A stretch of 64,000 bases of DNA from Muricea muricata (lineage: Eukaryota > Cnidaria > Anthozoa > Malacalcyonacea > Plexauridae). Every line of letters begins with the position of its first letter. Position 1 is the stretch's first letter. The notes below the pieces were generated by a model. It searched no databases and was not told the origin of the DNA. It worked only from the letters and a program-made list of their open reading frames with translations. Position numbers and translations under genes: made by a program. Positions 45,572 through 56,807 of this stretch are shown here, one piece after another. The stretch lies in contig OY979716.1 in NCBI GenBank assembly GCA_963855995.1, forward strand, positions 25,721,418-25,785,417, in the 5' to 3' direction.

Positions 45572-45967
45572 ATGTCAACAGACATAGACAACAGAGAACT
45601 AGTTCTTTATTATCGTCAGAAACGCATCGAAAAGCTACTTTTAAAAAGCTACGCTCACGAAATAGCAGCGATCATATCTCACCTCGTCGTTGAAAACTGT
45701 AATGGCTGCATGATTAACCATCTGTCCCAAACGCACCATCAATGCCTCATGATGGAAAGGGATGAGCAGTTATGTTTGTACTTTGACTGTACTTTGGAAA
45801 AGGTTTCAGAAGGCAATCTCATGGAGGCTTTTACCCAGAGTTTAAACGATATTACACCCAAAGTAAATGGCTTTGAATTGCTCAAGTATACATGTCATGA
45901 TTGGAGATCTGATTTTTGTACAGAGCAGAGACGATTGCTAAAACAAGAAACTTTTAAACTATTGTAA
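45572..45967 (+). CDS. Small Polinton gene Z, right arm
   Basis: Inverted copy of 43297-43692 with an identical 131-residue product carrying the Cys/His cluster. Confidence 0.6.
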   Translation: MSTDIDNRELVLYYRQKRIEKLLLKSYAHEIAAIISHLVVENCNGCMINHLSQTHHQCLMMERDEQLCLYFDCTLEKVSEGNLMEAFTQSLNDITPKVNGFELLKYTCHDWRSDFCTEQRRLLKQETFKLL

Positions 45968-46104
45968 CATTTGAGAGCGTCCGCAACCCTTCCTGTAAAA
46001 GCTCTGCGTCTTGTTCGTTTCTGATCATATTCGCTCGATCGCTCGCAAGATGACTGTCGATATATTGTTTATGGCTAAAAAATGAGCTCGTGCTTCTTGT
46101 CAAT

Positions 46105-46317
46105 ATGTGTTTTTCTAATTTGCGCAGTAAGATTTTCAAAGAGTTACCAAACGAAGAGCAGAAGAAATGGATTTTCGATTTTAATAGTGATCCTCAAATA
46201 TATACTGATGAAAACTTTATCGAAAGGGTTTGGTACGCTTGCGTCCGTCAAGGTTATATTTCAAAGGATTATGACATCATGGGCAAGTTCCTCGATGCGA
46301 TGAAAGTTGTGCTATAA
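46105..46317 (+). CDS. Small Polinton gene Y, right arm
   Basis: Inverted copy of 42947-43159. It starts at ATG 46105; longer upstream frames are interrupted in both arms. Confidence 0.45.
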   Translation: MCFSNLRSKIFKELPNEEQKKWIFDFNSDPQIYTDENFIERVWYACVRQGYISKDYDIMGKFLDAMKVVL

Positions 46318-46398
46318 AATGCCTAAACCTCCGATTTTTTTATAACAGTTTGAGCAAGAGCTTGTTATATAAACACGTGTTGGAGAGATATCGTAACT

Positions 46399-46728
46399 CG
46401 TTGGCTTTCAGACAAAGCACTAAATCGAGATAAAAATGCAGTACTTTTGGATTTGCTACGCCATTTGGTGCATGCAAACATGGTGCCTGCAACGCTTATA
46501 GATAACTCTACGTTACATTCCATCCTGTTGACACAGGTCATGTTAGAATCATTGGCACGTTTACAAGTGCCTGCTCCTACCCAGGAGAGCGGCTTTACTT
46601 ACCACATGAACGCCAAGGAGATGATGATGTGGGATCTTGGTGCAAAAAATACAAAACAGATCAAAATGTTGGAAGAACAGACAGGGGTGAATTTGAACCA
46701 TTATTATAAACTGAACATTCAAAATTGA
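46399..46728 (+). CDS. Small Polinton gene X, right arm
   Basis: Inverted copy of 42536-42865, identical over the visible product; the start is again uncertain. Confidence 0.5.
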   Translation, partial: RWLSDKALNRDKNAVLLDLLRHLVHANMVPATLIDNSTLHSILLTQVMLESLARLQVPAPTQESGFTYHMNAKEMMMWDLGAKNTKQIKMLEEQTGVNLNHYYKLNIQN

Positions 46729-46800
46729 CAATTCAAGCATTTTTATAAGATGTATTTTAAACTATCATTTGTAAACAAACACTGTAACATAAACGTTCAA

Positions 46801-49800
46801 TTAATAGCCATAAGGTAATGTTTTGTAATCTTCAGCAATTACACGTTTATCATAAACAATACGATAGTCCTTTTTCATGCGTTTCGTTTCAATGTTTTTT
46901 GTCTTCGCATCCCTTGTGATTTTTAACGGAATATCCACGCTGACATGTCCAGTGACATGACATTGGGCATGAAGGTACACCAGCGCACGAATCACGTCGA
47001 AGTTGACTTTCTGCTTTGCCGTGCTGTCAAGTGTGATTCCGCGTACTTTTGTTTCCACTTTGTTGGTGTTGGTTCGATAACTGTAATTTTTAGGACCGCC
47101 GGACACAAATGTGGTGATGTAATCCCCTCCTAACTCATCAGTCAGCTCGCCAAGATATGGACCTATCGGTGGCTCTGGATCATTGGTTTTGCTGACAAAG
47201 ATATCGAATCCGTATCGTAATACAGCACTCTTCCCTGCAACATATCCAACACACCGTAAAGTTTGAGACGTGCGTATGCCGTGGTGAATGCGGCGATGAC
47301 CACATTCGTCTTGGCGTTGGGCGCAATGAAATCTCGTTGTTCTCATAGTGGATCTCGATCATTTCACCACTCACGAATCTCGCGTCGAGTACATTGATCT
47401 CGTCTGAAGTCAGGTAGTCAAAGTACACTTGAGGGTCTGTAATCATTTGCACTTTCGTCATATTCGTGCGTTGCGCAAACTTGCCTACAAGTATAATAAA
47501 AAACAACTGTCGCGTTCCTAAAATGAGTTGAGCATCAACTTAGCCAGAGCCCTTAATCCTGGATTGTAGTCGATCTTGTCTGGGTCTAGCTGAACACCCT
47601 CGCGCTCGAAGTACTCCTCGATGTACCGTTGTTTCTGTTCCTCCGTTGTTACGCCTTTGGGATAACCACTTGCTTCCTGCTTGATTTTGAGGAACGTGTT
47701 AATATGATCGGCGAATAGCTCATCGGAGGTTTTAGGAAAGTGCCGTACTTCATGTAGTTGTAGGACCTGATAGCCTTTCTCCAATGCTTTTTCCAATTCT
47801 ACACTACACCACGTTCCTTGAATGGCTCTTTCGCTGTCGTTGTGGGTGCAGGGGAACTGATTACACGCGTCAGCACAGGTTTTGCACAAGGGGAACATCA
47901 GTTTACCTTGGGTACGGTAAGGAAGAACAGGATGAAAGAGACCTCGAGGTGGTAACACCGTACAGTTGATGAGACCGAAGTAGGTGGAAATATCGTCAAA
48001 GTTTTCAGTTATGATGCTTGGATGGCCTACCACTGTCCGCGTCATCTTGTTACACCACGGGTATAGGCTTGTAAAATCCACATATCTGTAAGAAAAAATG
48101 ACGTCATCATTAGAATTTACGTCATCATATTATCGATGCATCCGAGAATTCATGCTACACACCATATTTTTTCATCCTCTTCACATTCGTGGAACAATTT
48201 TGCAGCGTTAGTACGTCCACCAAAAAAGGCATCACGAGGTTCCAAAGGATCCGTCAGATCGTAATCGTCGAAGTAGCTTTTTATATCTTCATTCTGTTCC
48301 AGCTCTCGCTTGACATCACATTCCCATACTTCAACCACGTTAAAACCACGTTCTTTAAGATATGAAGTCTTCTGCACCGTAGCTTGGTGAAGATCATGCG
48401 TGGTTTGACTACACACCGTATTCTCCGTATTTCGTGCATAACACTTTAAACATCCTGTAAAAAATAAGGGGGAAAAATCCAGAACGATTTAGTATTTGTA
48501 ACAATTGTTTGAGGGAGATATGAATTCGGGACGAACTTACCATGCCAGAAACATCCATGGAATTCATAGGCTGTGTTGGTTTCTTCGTGATAGCCGTCCA
48601 GGAAATAGCTTCCAACACTTTTTTCTCCACCATTCCGTATATGTCTTATGTAAATGTCATTTGTTTCAGCAATGAACGATAGCCATTTCAGAGGCATGTT
48701 GGACTGCTTGATTTTCTGGTGGTAGCCATGAGGAGGTAGGATGGCAATCGTATTTTCTTTGAGGAAATTTGTTCGAAACACGACATTACATGCAGATGCA
48801 ATAGTGAGACACTGTTCAAAGGGGTCTATATCCGTGACATCACGGAACAGCTCACGAAATTGGAGACAACATCGGCGTAAAATATCCACATCGGAGCGAC
48901 AATAAGTGAGGACCTCTTGTTGGAAGTTAAAGATGTAATTATTCTCTTTCAAACCATTATGCCATTCCAAAAACTTTCCTCTCTCATTTGGACTCATTCC
49001 ATTAGGGTTATAATACGGACTTGGTGGTATGGGTCCAACATAGGTCTCGTTCTCCTTCGATTCTTGTTAAACAAATGGGGAAAGTACCTTTTGCCAATTC
49101 ATCGATGCCAAACGGTTTGGGAAAGTCAGCCAGCCTCATTGGTATGAAACTCAACGAATCGATGAATTTGATCTTGAACAACGGCACGGACAGTGTAAGG
49201 ATCTTTGCACCGCACATGACTTCTGGAACAATGCCGTTCTCGCGTAAGTATTGTTGAATGAAGTAACCGTCGTAGCCTTGAAAATTGTGTGCCACCACGA
49301 TACAATTTGCATGTTCTTTCGTGAAGAGCCGTTCGCAAAAGTCATTTCGCGTATTGTCTCCATGAAAAATCCACTCGTCGCCGGCCTCGTTATGAACTAC
49401 GCATAAATTGGGTTCGTGAGTACCGTTTTCTTGACGACATTCGAAGTCAAAGAATAACAACTCATTGTACCCGCTTTCATAGCTATCATCTTCATCGCTG
49501 GCTTCGTCATCAAGCAGATTGGATTGAGTCTCACCCACAGGTCTCTTCTTGACAGGTTGCATGTCGCATTGATGATGCTTGATGTCAACGTATTGGTTGC
49601 ATGTCGAACATTTCGTTTGCCCGCAGTGATGCAAATCAGGCCTCAGTCGACCCCGTCTGACAACATTGTGACATTAATCACACTTAGCAACGGAAGCACA
49701 AAGAGATTTTCCCTGTCCTATATTTTGTTTGTGTCGATCAAAACATTCCTGACTTTTAAAGAAGCGATTACAATCGGTACAAGGAACCCATGAATCAATC

Positions 49801-51077
49801 GGACAGTTTGAAAAATAGCACAGTTTACACAATTCAGGAATAACATGATCCCCTGTGTGATCATATGGTTTTTTACAGGTGTGACAATACTGTTTTCTAG
49901 CAAAAAAGGCCGGCATACTAGTGATAACGTCATAATGGCTATCATGTAAAAACAAGCATATTTTTTTCTCTTTCTCAGGTCCCGAATAAAGTATAGAGTT
50001 TTGATGCTCTTTTGAAACAATGTTGATTTGATGGTCGGTCAAATGGATTTGAAATTGCTTGACTTCACCCAGACCACAAGGACCTACAGGAACCCCGGCT
50101 TTTTCGTGCAAATCATAAGCCAAACGTGTTTGAAGTGGTCGGCGGTGATCAACTATGCTTTTATATTGACCATCATTCTCAATTTTAGCCATAGAAACAA
50201 CTAGGGCTCGAGCTAAACATATTTCATCTTTGTTCTGTATACGGATAATTGAGCCCTTTTTGGCTAAATGCTTTTCCAATTTAATTTCACTACGTTTTGT
50301 AACCGTACCGCCATTGGGCATTTTAACATGAATCAAATTGACTTGGACAGTATCATTCAGACGAAATTCATGATTTGATTGTATCACACGCTCAATTTCA
50401 GCTACAACTCGCTCGGTTGTTAGACGAGAAAGAGGCAAGAAAAGAAGAGAGATGGGGTACTCAAGCTGAGGTGATCGCAACACAAAACGGACTTGGTCAT
50501 GTTTAGGGATATCTTTAGTGATGGCATTCAATAAATTTTCAAATATCTCATGAAGACGATCATGAAATTCAGAAACCTCCAAATGGGCAAACGTGTCCGT
50601 AAATTGAACCGTATAATCCACACCAGTGGTGTTGAACTTTTTAACTTTGACTTGTTTAACATCTGTCATGGTAAAAAAGTTATTACCGCTAACCTCGTCA
50701 GATGTCCCAGCACCGTCATTCGCTTCGTCGATGGATCTTTTCTTTCCACGACCGACTTGTAATAAGGGTTCATCCTGATGAATGTTATCTTCGAACGCGC
50801 GTATAAAATCCTCATTTGCCATCATTTCCAAAAGGGGCTCGTCGTTATTCCAATCAAGTAAAAACATTTCTCGTTGTTCAGGTGTCCACGTATCAGTAAG
50901 ATCAGCGACAAGTCCAAGTCGCTCGTTTTCTATTCTCCATTCGGCCACACGACAAACAATTTCCACTTTCCTCTCGAGCAGCATTTCTTGTTCACGCTCG
51001 GTAAAAACATACAAGTTTTCCAAAGCTGTCAATGCAGCAATCGTTTGACACTCCATAATTTTAGCTGCTAAATCCAT
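46801..51077 (-). pseudogene. Protein-primed family B DNA polymerase, right arm (broken)
   Basis: Inverted copy of the left-arm gene without the 6.6-kb insertion, so it shows the original order of motif A, the intervening TPR-like segment and motif B. The N-terminal frame runs uninterrupted from 51077 to the shared TAA at 49674-49676. The exonuclease region then carries a frameshift private to this arm near 49060-49090. The motif C region has the same frame changes as the left arm (47180-47346). It includes a C-x2-C / C-x2-C cluster before the exonuclease domain. It is not a functional gene as it stands. Confidence 0.85.
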
Positions 51078-51632
51078 ATCTATATAATATGATTCCGTTA
51101 AGTTTATGTTACACAGCAATCCTGACAAAACATAGCTAATATAGAAATCTATGATTATAAATAAAAGATCTATTATCTAGTTTATACTATATAGAATTGG
51201 AGTCACAGATGCAATTTCGTGTTAGTGAAATGACACTTACCTGGATCAAATTTGTCCAAAAAGATATTGTGGTTCTTCCTATAAGCATCAACCCTTAGGG
51301 CCATGCTGTTTATACATGTTGACATATGTTTTGTCGCGCGACACTTTCCCATTAACGACCCTTAAGGCTATACAAACGACCTTTAAGGCTATACAACTTA
51401 TACGTGTTGACATCGTTTTGTTGCGTGACATTTTCTTATTAATGAAAAACATTACTCATAATGTCAACACTTGCCGAAGCCTGCATAATAATTATTTCCA
51501 TTGCTGGATGGAGGAGCCTGCATACTAATTACTTCCTTTGCTGAATAATGCGCTTGCATACTAATTACTTCCGCCGCTGGATGGGGGGTTACCTACTCAG
51601 TACGTTTTAAAATCATTTATTTCTTTGGTAGA

Positions 51633-52100
51633 TTACACTGTGTAGTTATATTTTAATTTACACACGCATAGAACATAATCAATTAGATTGTTGATAAATG
51701 TTGTTCTCTGGAATTCAGAATACCTGTGAAACCAAGCGAAACATGTCATATCGAATAGTGCCTCGAAGTAATCTCTATGGCTCGCTGACGGTTCAGGATA
51801 CTTCAAAATCTTGCAAACTTCAACGACACTTTTCCAGATAACATCATGGTCCAGCAGATCAAGAGCTCGCTCAGCATAGTATATCCAGCGTTCTTCATCA
51901 TCGAGGGCCTCAATGCGCTTTCGAAACCGTGTCCACGGTCTACCGTAATCCTCATCGTGTTTGGCCTGTGCAGCTTCTTCTTCCAATTGTTGAATCTTAC
52001 GATAGACCATCTCCGTGAACACAAAATCTACCAGTTTCTCAACAGTCAAGGCATCAAAGTCAATTTCACACTCATACATTTGTTTAAACTGGTGTGCCAT
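51633..52100 (-). CDS. Outer Polinton gene, unknown function
   Basis: 155 residues from ATG 52100, intact. It is acidic and helical (RKIQQLEEEAAQAKHDEDYG, DDEERWIYYAERALDLLDHD) and ends in an aromatic-rich segment. It sits between the inner Polinton's right flank and another Polinton-type gene, so it belongs to the older element. It is possibly related to gene Y of the inner element. No domain recognised. Confidence 0.5.
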   Translation of the reverse strand: MAHQFKQMYECEIDFDALTVEKLVDFVFTEMVYRKIQQLEEEAAQAKHDEDYGRPWTRFRKRIEALDDEERWIYYAERALDLLDHDVIWKSVVEVCKILKYPEPSASHRDYFEALFDMTCFAWFHRYSEFQRTTFINNLIDYVLCVCKLKYNYTV

Positions 52101-52312
52101 AATTCTCTTGACGTTCTTTAGACCAACTGTTCACAAGCACACTTACTAAATAGACTAACGTGATCATGATGATCTCGTCTCTTTTAAGTCATGTAAACCA
52201 GACAAACCAGTTTTTCAAATGTATGAATATGAACAAACATGTTTATTGATATACGTCATAATAAATTAACATCGAAGATATACATTGCAATGAATATACA
52301 GTAATATTACAA

Positions 52313-52743
52313 TTGTTCAAGAGTCTCTTTTTTAAGCAACCGTCTCTCGTTTGCACAGAACACTGATCGCCAATCATAACAAGTGTACTTCAGTAACTCT
52401 AGTCCATTCACCCTTGGTTTGATATCTTTAAACTGTTCATAAAGTTCTCCATAACTCTTGCTTCAGATATTTTTGATAACGCATCATCAAAGTACATTGA
52501 CAATCTTTCATCACTTTCCATCATAAGACAAGGATGCTGTCTTTGTGATGGATGATCAATGATGCAGCCGTTGCAATTTTCGACAACCAGTTGGTTAATG
52601 ACTGAGGCAATTTCTTCCGCATAGCACTTTATCAGTCTCTCTTCAATTATTTTCTGACGGTGGCTTAAAAACCTTTCTTCATTACCAATGTCAGTAGGTA
52701 GAGTCAAGTTGGATAAACGTTCACGAGCAGACATTTTAAACAC
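52313..52743 (-). pseudogene. Outer Polinton homologue of gene Z, frameshifted
   Basis: Starts near 52734 (MSARERLSN) and matches gene Z: RLIKCYAEEIASVINQLVVE, then the Cys/His cluster ENCNGCIIDHPSQRQHPC. A frameshift near 52445 breaks the frame. The conserved tail (NGLELLKYTCYDWRSVFC) follows in another frame to about 52313. It is diverged from the inner copies and therefore marks a separate Polinton. Confidence 0.7.
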
Positions 52744-52831
52744 GACTTTTCACTTGAACAGCTAAAGTAATAACGGCGCGGTTTGTAGCAAATGTTTCTT
52801 AATAGTCTAGACATAATTAGCATAACCTGTT

Positions 52832-53437
52832 TTACAAGTTATCTTTCCTTGTTTTAAGGGACAAGTACTCCTTGCAAGCTTCGATGCGATTCTCATGACA
52901 GCTTGTGAAATTTTTGCCAGTCTCCTTAACCGTATACCCGTACGAAGGAGGGTTGTTAAAATACACAGTGGAAAATGGCCCGAACGGGTCTTCGTCTTCT
53001 TTTTTATCTCTCCACTCAAAATAGCCGCACGAATCGTCTTTACCTTTCGAACAGGTATAAAATAAACGACCATAATTAGCGCCCTCTTTCTTGACCTTTC
53101 TCGTTGAACATTGCACGCCATGGTAGCACTGTGGTCTAATAACATCACCCCATTGCCAAAACGAGCACGGGTTTTCTTTATCCGAGCAAACGAAGAATGG
53201 CCGGCCAAAACTAGGTTTAAAAATATCTTTCACGACTAACATTTTAGTTAGCTTCTTGTGACCGTGGCATCTTGGCTGTAACGAGTCCGAATTTCTCCAC
53301 ATTGCAATAGCATTTTCAAAATAACTGCAATCATTCTAGGGGCAAAAGAAATTACAGTTAGGCTTTTGCCCACAGTAAAAAAATAAACCATTTTCGGTTT
53401 TGGAAGAAGACGCCGGCTTTCCATGTAGACACTCCAT
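52832..53437 (-). pseudogene. GRF zinc-finger protein gene with in-frame TAG
   Basis: From ATG 53437 the frame encodes a first GRF-like finger (CLHGKPASSSKTENGLFFYC then CNFFCP) and meets TAG at 53338-53336. The same frame continues with a second finger (CHGHKKL...SFGRPFFVCSDKENPC then SFWQW) and a third (CYHGVQCSTRKVKKEGANYG, then RLFYTCSKGKDDSCGYFEW). GRF fingers (C-x-H...GR-x-F-x-C...C) bind single-stranded DNA in repair proteins. The stop lies within the first unit. The gene could belong to the outer Polinton or stand alone. The third unit is a textbook match; the first is weaker. Confidence 0.65.
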
Positions 53438-53534
53438 AATTCTGATTATCTCGTTCGTCGACGGCCGGTTTTTTATAGTATTGCATTCAAAACTAGTTAG
53501 ACAAGTTTTTTTCTAGTTTTACACGTATTTCCGG

Positions 53535-53956
53535 TCAACATGCGCGCGCACCTGTCTCACACGGATGACCTGGGAACTAATTCACAGGGGTAAGAGCTCC
53601 GTGAAAAATGCTGACTAAGTGTTCTATAGCTGCACCTATTCTACTATGGCCATACGCATTGATCCCGCCTGGTCTTGCAAGTGGTAACCGCGCTGTATTG
53701 TAATTGTAAACATGCGTTTTAACATGCATACTCGATCAAATCTATGTAGTGAATATTGGCTTCTATGCGTGCTCGATCCAAACAAAACGGCTTTACGCTT
53801 TCTATGCGTTTTCGATCTAAACGAAATGGCCGTATATATACGCTTTCAAACACCAATCAAAACTAACCGACCTGACATACGCATACTTTAGTTTGTCTAC
53901 TCGATCTAGTTTATACAAGTACAAGTATCCACTTTTATGTGTATCTGCGTGTATCT
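53535..53956. repeat. Dispersed repeat families B (inverted) and A, copy 3
   Basis: 53540-53615 is the reverse complement of 26560-26635 (family B). 53660-53910 is family A, with CGATCCAAACAAAACGGC, GCTTTCTATGCG and TGACATACGCATACTTTAGTT shared with 13.3 and 26.4 kb. The copy is split by the LINE and resumes at 54783. Confidence 0.75.
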
Positions 53957-53963
53957 ACACTAT

Positions 53964-54782
53964 ACATACATACATACATAAAATTTTATTTAAAACACGC
54001 TAGCCCCAAGAACAAGATGCTGGTTTCCATGGGGGGCGTGTGGACAAGTTACAGATACATAGACATATAGTATTTAAAAGGAAGAACACACACGTACAAT
54101 AACAAATAATTGAAAAAGAAAGTGAAATATATAACTAATTACAAAATTATTAAACGGGGTTTTAAGGAAATGTCGAGCACCAATGTCAAATGAGCCCCTT
54201 AAAGGAAGTCAAAGTATTGGCTTTTTTAGCTTCGACGCTTAAATTGTTCCACAAGAAAGCCCCATTATAGGAAAAACTCCTGTTTTTAAATTCAGTTTTG
54301 GGTTGAGGTAGCACCAAATCAGTATCACTATTTCGTAAATTATAAGAGATAGGACAATTACTCATTTTGTAAAACATGCGATTTAAATTTGGTGCAGCTA
54401 AATTATTTAAAATTTTATGCATGAAAATTGATTTCAGATAGTCTCGCCTTTTTTCTAAGGTTTCCCAAGCAAGTGTTTCGAAAACGTCAGCCGTCCTTAT
54501 ATCATAAGTTGCTCCCGTTAATATTCGTGCTGCTCGATTTTGGTATTTTTGTAATTTTTCTTTGAGTCCTATCCCACAGTTGTCCCAAAGAGGGCTACAA
54601 TAATCGAAATATGGTTGGACTAGAGCATTATAAATTACTTTCAGCATCTCGGGAGGTACAAAGGGTTTTACTCGCTTTATGGCTGCAATGCCAGCGGCTA
54701 CTTTTTTACAGATCATTTCAATATGACTGTCCCAACACAGTTTATCATCCAATATTAGTTTATCATCCAAATTTACTCCTAG
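53964..54782 (-). mobile_element. 5'-truncated LINE (reverse transcriptase C-terminus)
   Basis: The minus-strand frame 54780-54186 encodes the end of a jockey/CR1-type reverse transcriptase: KVAAGIAAIKRVKPFVPPEM, YNALVQPYFDYCSPLWDNCG, LQKYQNRAARILTG and a long C-terminal tail. The 3' end is a short (ATGT)n microsatellite rather than poly-A. ACACTAT flanks both ends (53957-53963 and 54783-54789) as a target duplication. It interrupts dispersed repeat A. Most of the element (endonuclease and RT core) is missing. Confidence 0.82.
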
Positions 54783-55771
54783 ACACTATCAAACTTAACT
54801 CTATCCAGATCGAGTTTACATACGCAAGGAATTTGTTGTCCGAACAGCATTAGAGACCTTACGTTCGGGAGACGCCAGTGCAAACGGCAACGGCAGGCAA
54901 CGGCGACTTGCGCGAAAGTTAAAATGCGCATGCGCAGATAGAAATGTTGACGTTCTTGCTGAGCGGACCCGACGTCATTTCATCGATTTCACGTTGCGAG
55001 GGAACGGCATCTTTGAAGGCATATACTCGACTGAAAAAAAGGCAAAAGTCGTATTATATTCTCACATTCCACGTTTTGTTCGATGTCTTCAGACAGAACA
55101 ACATCAAGGTAAGTTGTTTTGATAATTTAGGTTGAATATTTTGTACATTTTTCAAAAGTATTATTACAGTAATAATTAACACATTAAATAACGTTGTTAA
55201 ATTTTATTTTACACATCATGAAAAGGCAGAAAAGCTTTTTTACAAATTATCTCAAAGCTTGGAGACCTAAATGCCCTCAACACTCTTTATTTTTTTTATG
55301 TATCGCAGTGTGGTATTCGCTTTTTAAAATATAGAGAATTTGTTGAAGCTTCCTTATACTGAACTAGGAATTGTGTCAAATTCTTACATCTTCCTACTCT
55401 ACAGTCTATCTCAGTCATATATTTAAATAAGAAATTAGTATCACTAATTTGCATTTTTACTTTTATATTATAACAAACATATATTTCTTGATGATATGCA
55501 AATATTGGTTTATGATATGCACTTTAGGTGTGTATATGGGGATATGTATGTTTTGATTGTTCTTTTGTGATTTGATGGTTTTTAAAGGTCATACAACTTT
55601 GATAGTTCAGCAGAGTTTTTGACAAAAGGTTACATACCATGAACCAATTTTGAATATTGTCAAGAGATATATATTTTTGGATTATTATAAATGCAAATGA
55701 AAAATAGTGAATATAGTTTAATCAATAAAATGTAATATTGTTGTACATTTTCCTATTTATTCAGCCCACCT

Positions 55772-56539
55772 ATGAAATGGACCCAGCTACATGATAAACT
55801 ATTTGTACGGGAAATTTTGCTGATGCAGCCGTGGTCCAGCAAAAAAGCATCTACTGAAAGAGGAGAAGTATGGTTGAGGATAGCTGCTTCATTGAATTCT
55901 TTGCAATCTCCAATTTTTCGTGTGAACCAGAGGTCTGTGCGTGACCGATATGCCGTTCTTGAAAAGAAATACAAGAAGAAAGTCCAAGATGAAACTCTTG
56001 CAAGTGGAATATCATGCGAGGAGAATGAAGTAGATCTTGCCATGGATGAAATTGTCTCATTGTTTCATGAAGCTGACATAGAGCATGAAAGAGTTGCAAC
56101 AGAGAAGAAGAAAAAATTCGAGGAGGAAGCCAATCAGGCAGCTGAAATGAGACAGCAGTCCCTTGAATCATTTGGTGAAACTCGCAAGAGGTCTGGGTCA
56201 GCTAACTCTGAAGCCACAGGTACCAAAAGAAAGAGAAGTAGTGGTTCAGATATGGTTTTGTATTTGAGTGAGAAAAGTGAGCGAGAGGCTGAGCTAAAGA
56301 AGAAGGAACTGGAAATAATGAAAGAACAAGCAGTCAAAGATCATGAATTAAAAGAGAATGACATGAAACTTAGAAAAGAAGCAATGGAGGCTGCTCAAAA
56401 TCAAAATAATTCTATGATGAATCAACTTGTTGAATTGCAAAGGGTTCAACAACAGCAGTTTATGCAGTTGATGAGGCAGCAGCAGGAGCAAAGTTCATGT
56501 ATGATGGTCCTATTAAATAAGTTAACATCTCAAAAATGA
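55772..56539 (+). CDS. Harbinger Myb/SANT-like DNA-binding protein
   Basis: 255 residues. An upstream non-coding exon ending near 55110 (AACATCAAG|GTAAG) may be spliced to the acceptor just before the ATG (TTATTCAG). The first 80 residues (MKWTQLHDKLFVREILLMQP, then RGEVWLRIAASLNS, VNQRSVRDRYAVLEKKYKKK) form a trihelix/Myb-like domain as in the second protein of PIF/Harbinger elements, which assists transposase import and DNA binding. The rest is a Lys/Glu-rich coiled coil and a Gln-rich tail (about 150-255). Confidence 0.8.
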   Translation: MKWTQLHDKLFVREILLMQPWSSKKASTERGEVWLRIAASLNSLQSPIFRVNQRSVRDRYAVLEKKYKKKVQDETLASGISCEENEVDLAMDEIVSLFHEADIEHERVATEKKKKFEEEANQAAEMRQQSLESFGETRKRSGSANSEATGTKRKRSSGSDMVLYLSEKSEREAELKKKELEIMKEQAVKDHELKENDMKLRKEAMEAAQNQNNSMMNQLVELQRVQQQQFMQLMRQQQEQSSCMMVLLNKLTSQK

Positions 56540-56807
56540 ATATTGACTGATAGCCTACAACCAGGCAACAGTTATCCAGAAATTCTTTTCATGTTGCATT
56601 GATAACAAATAAGAGTACACTTATTTACAAAGGTATTTATAATTGTTAGTTCATATATGTTCAAGTTAACTAAAGTATTTTTTATTTCAACTGATCATAT
56701 TTCACAACAGTAGTGCAACTTTTAATTTTTGCAACTATATATATTGTCAATATAGTGTTGTTATTTTTAAAAAGAATTTACTATGAACATTGGTTTGTTT
56801 TATACCT

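Larger units (their letters stand above)
31076..51597. mobile_element. Palindromic Polinton/Maverick: two inverted half-elements
   Basis: The left terminus AGTAGGTAACCCCCC is mirrored exactly at the right terminus. The flanks carry an identical 6-bp sequence, CAGTAC (31070-31075 and 51598-51603), the target duplication length known for Polintons. After removing the later 6.6-kb insertion in the left arm, each arm is 6929 bp. Positions in the two arms pair to a constant sum (89264 inside, about 82673 outside the insertion). Identity looks near 98-99% by eye. Each arm carries, from the outside in, a protein-primed polymerase gene, four small genes and an integrase fragment. No capsid, packaging ATPase or protease gene is present. 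The axis is a 73-bp loop at 44596-44668 inside the integrase. Confidence 0.93.

Noticed and set aside
54944..55135. 63-codon frame near the left end of the Harbinger element as a coding first exon
   Set aside because: The downstream Myb-like frame has its own ATG just after the acceptor; the upstream segment is more likely an untranslated exon.
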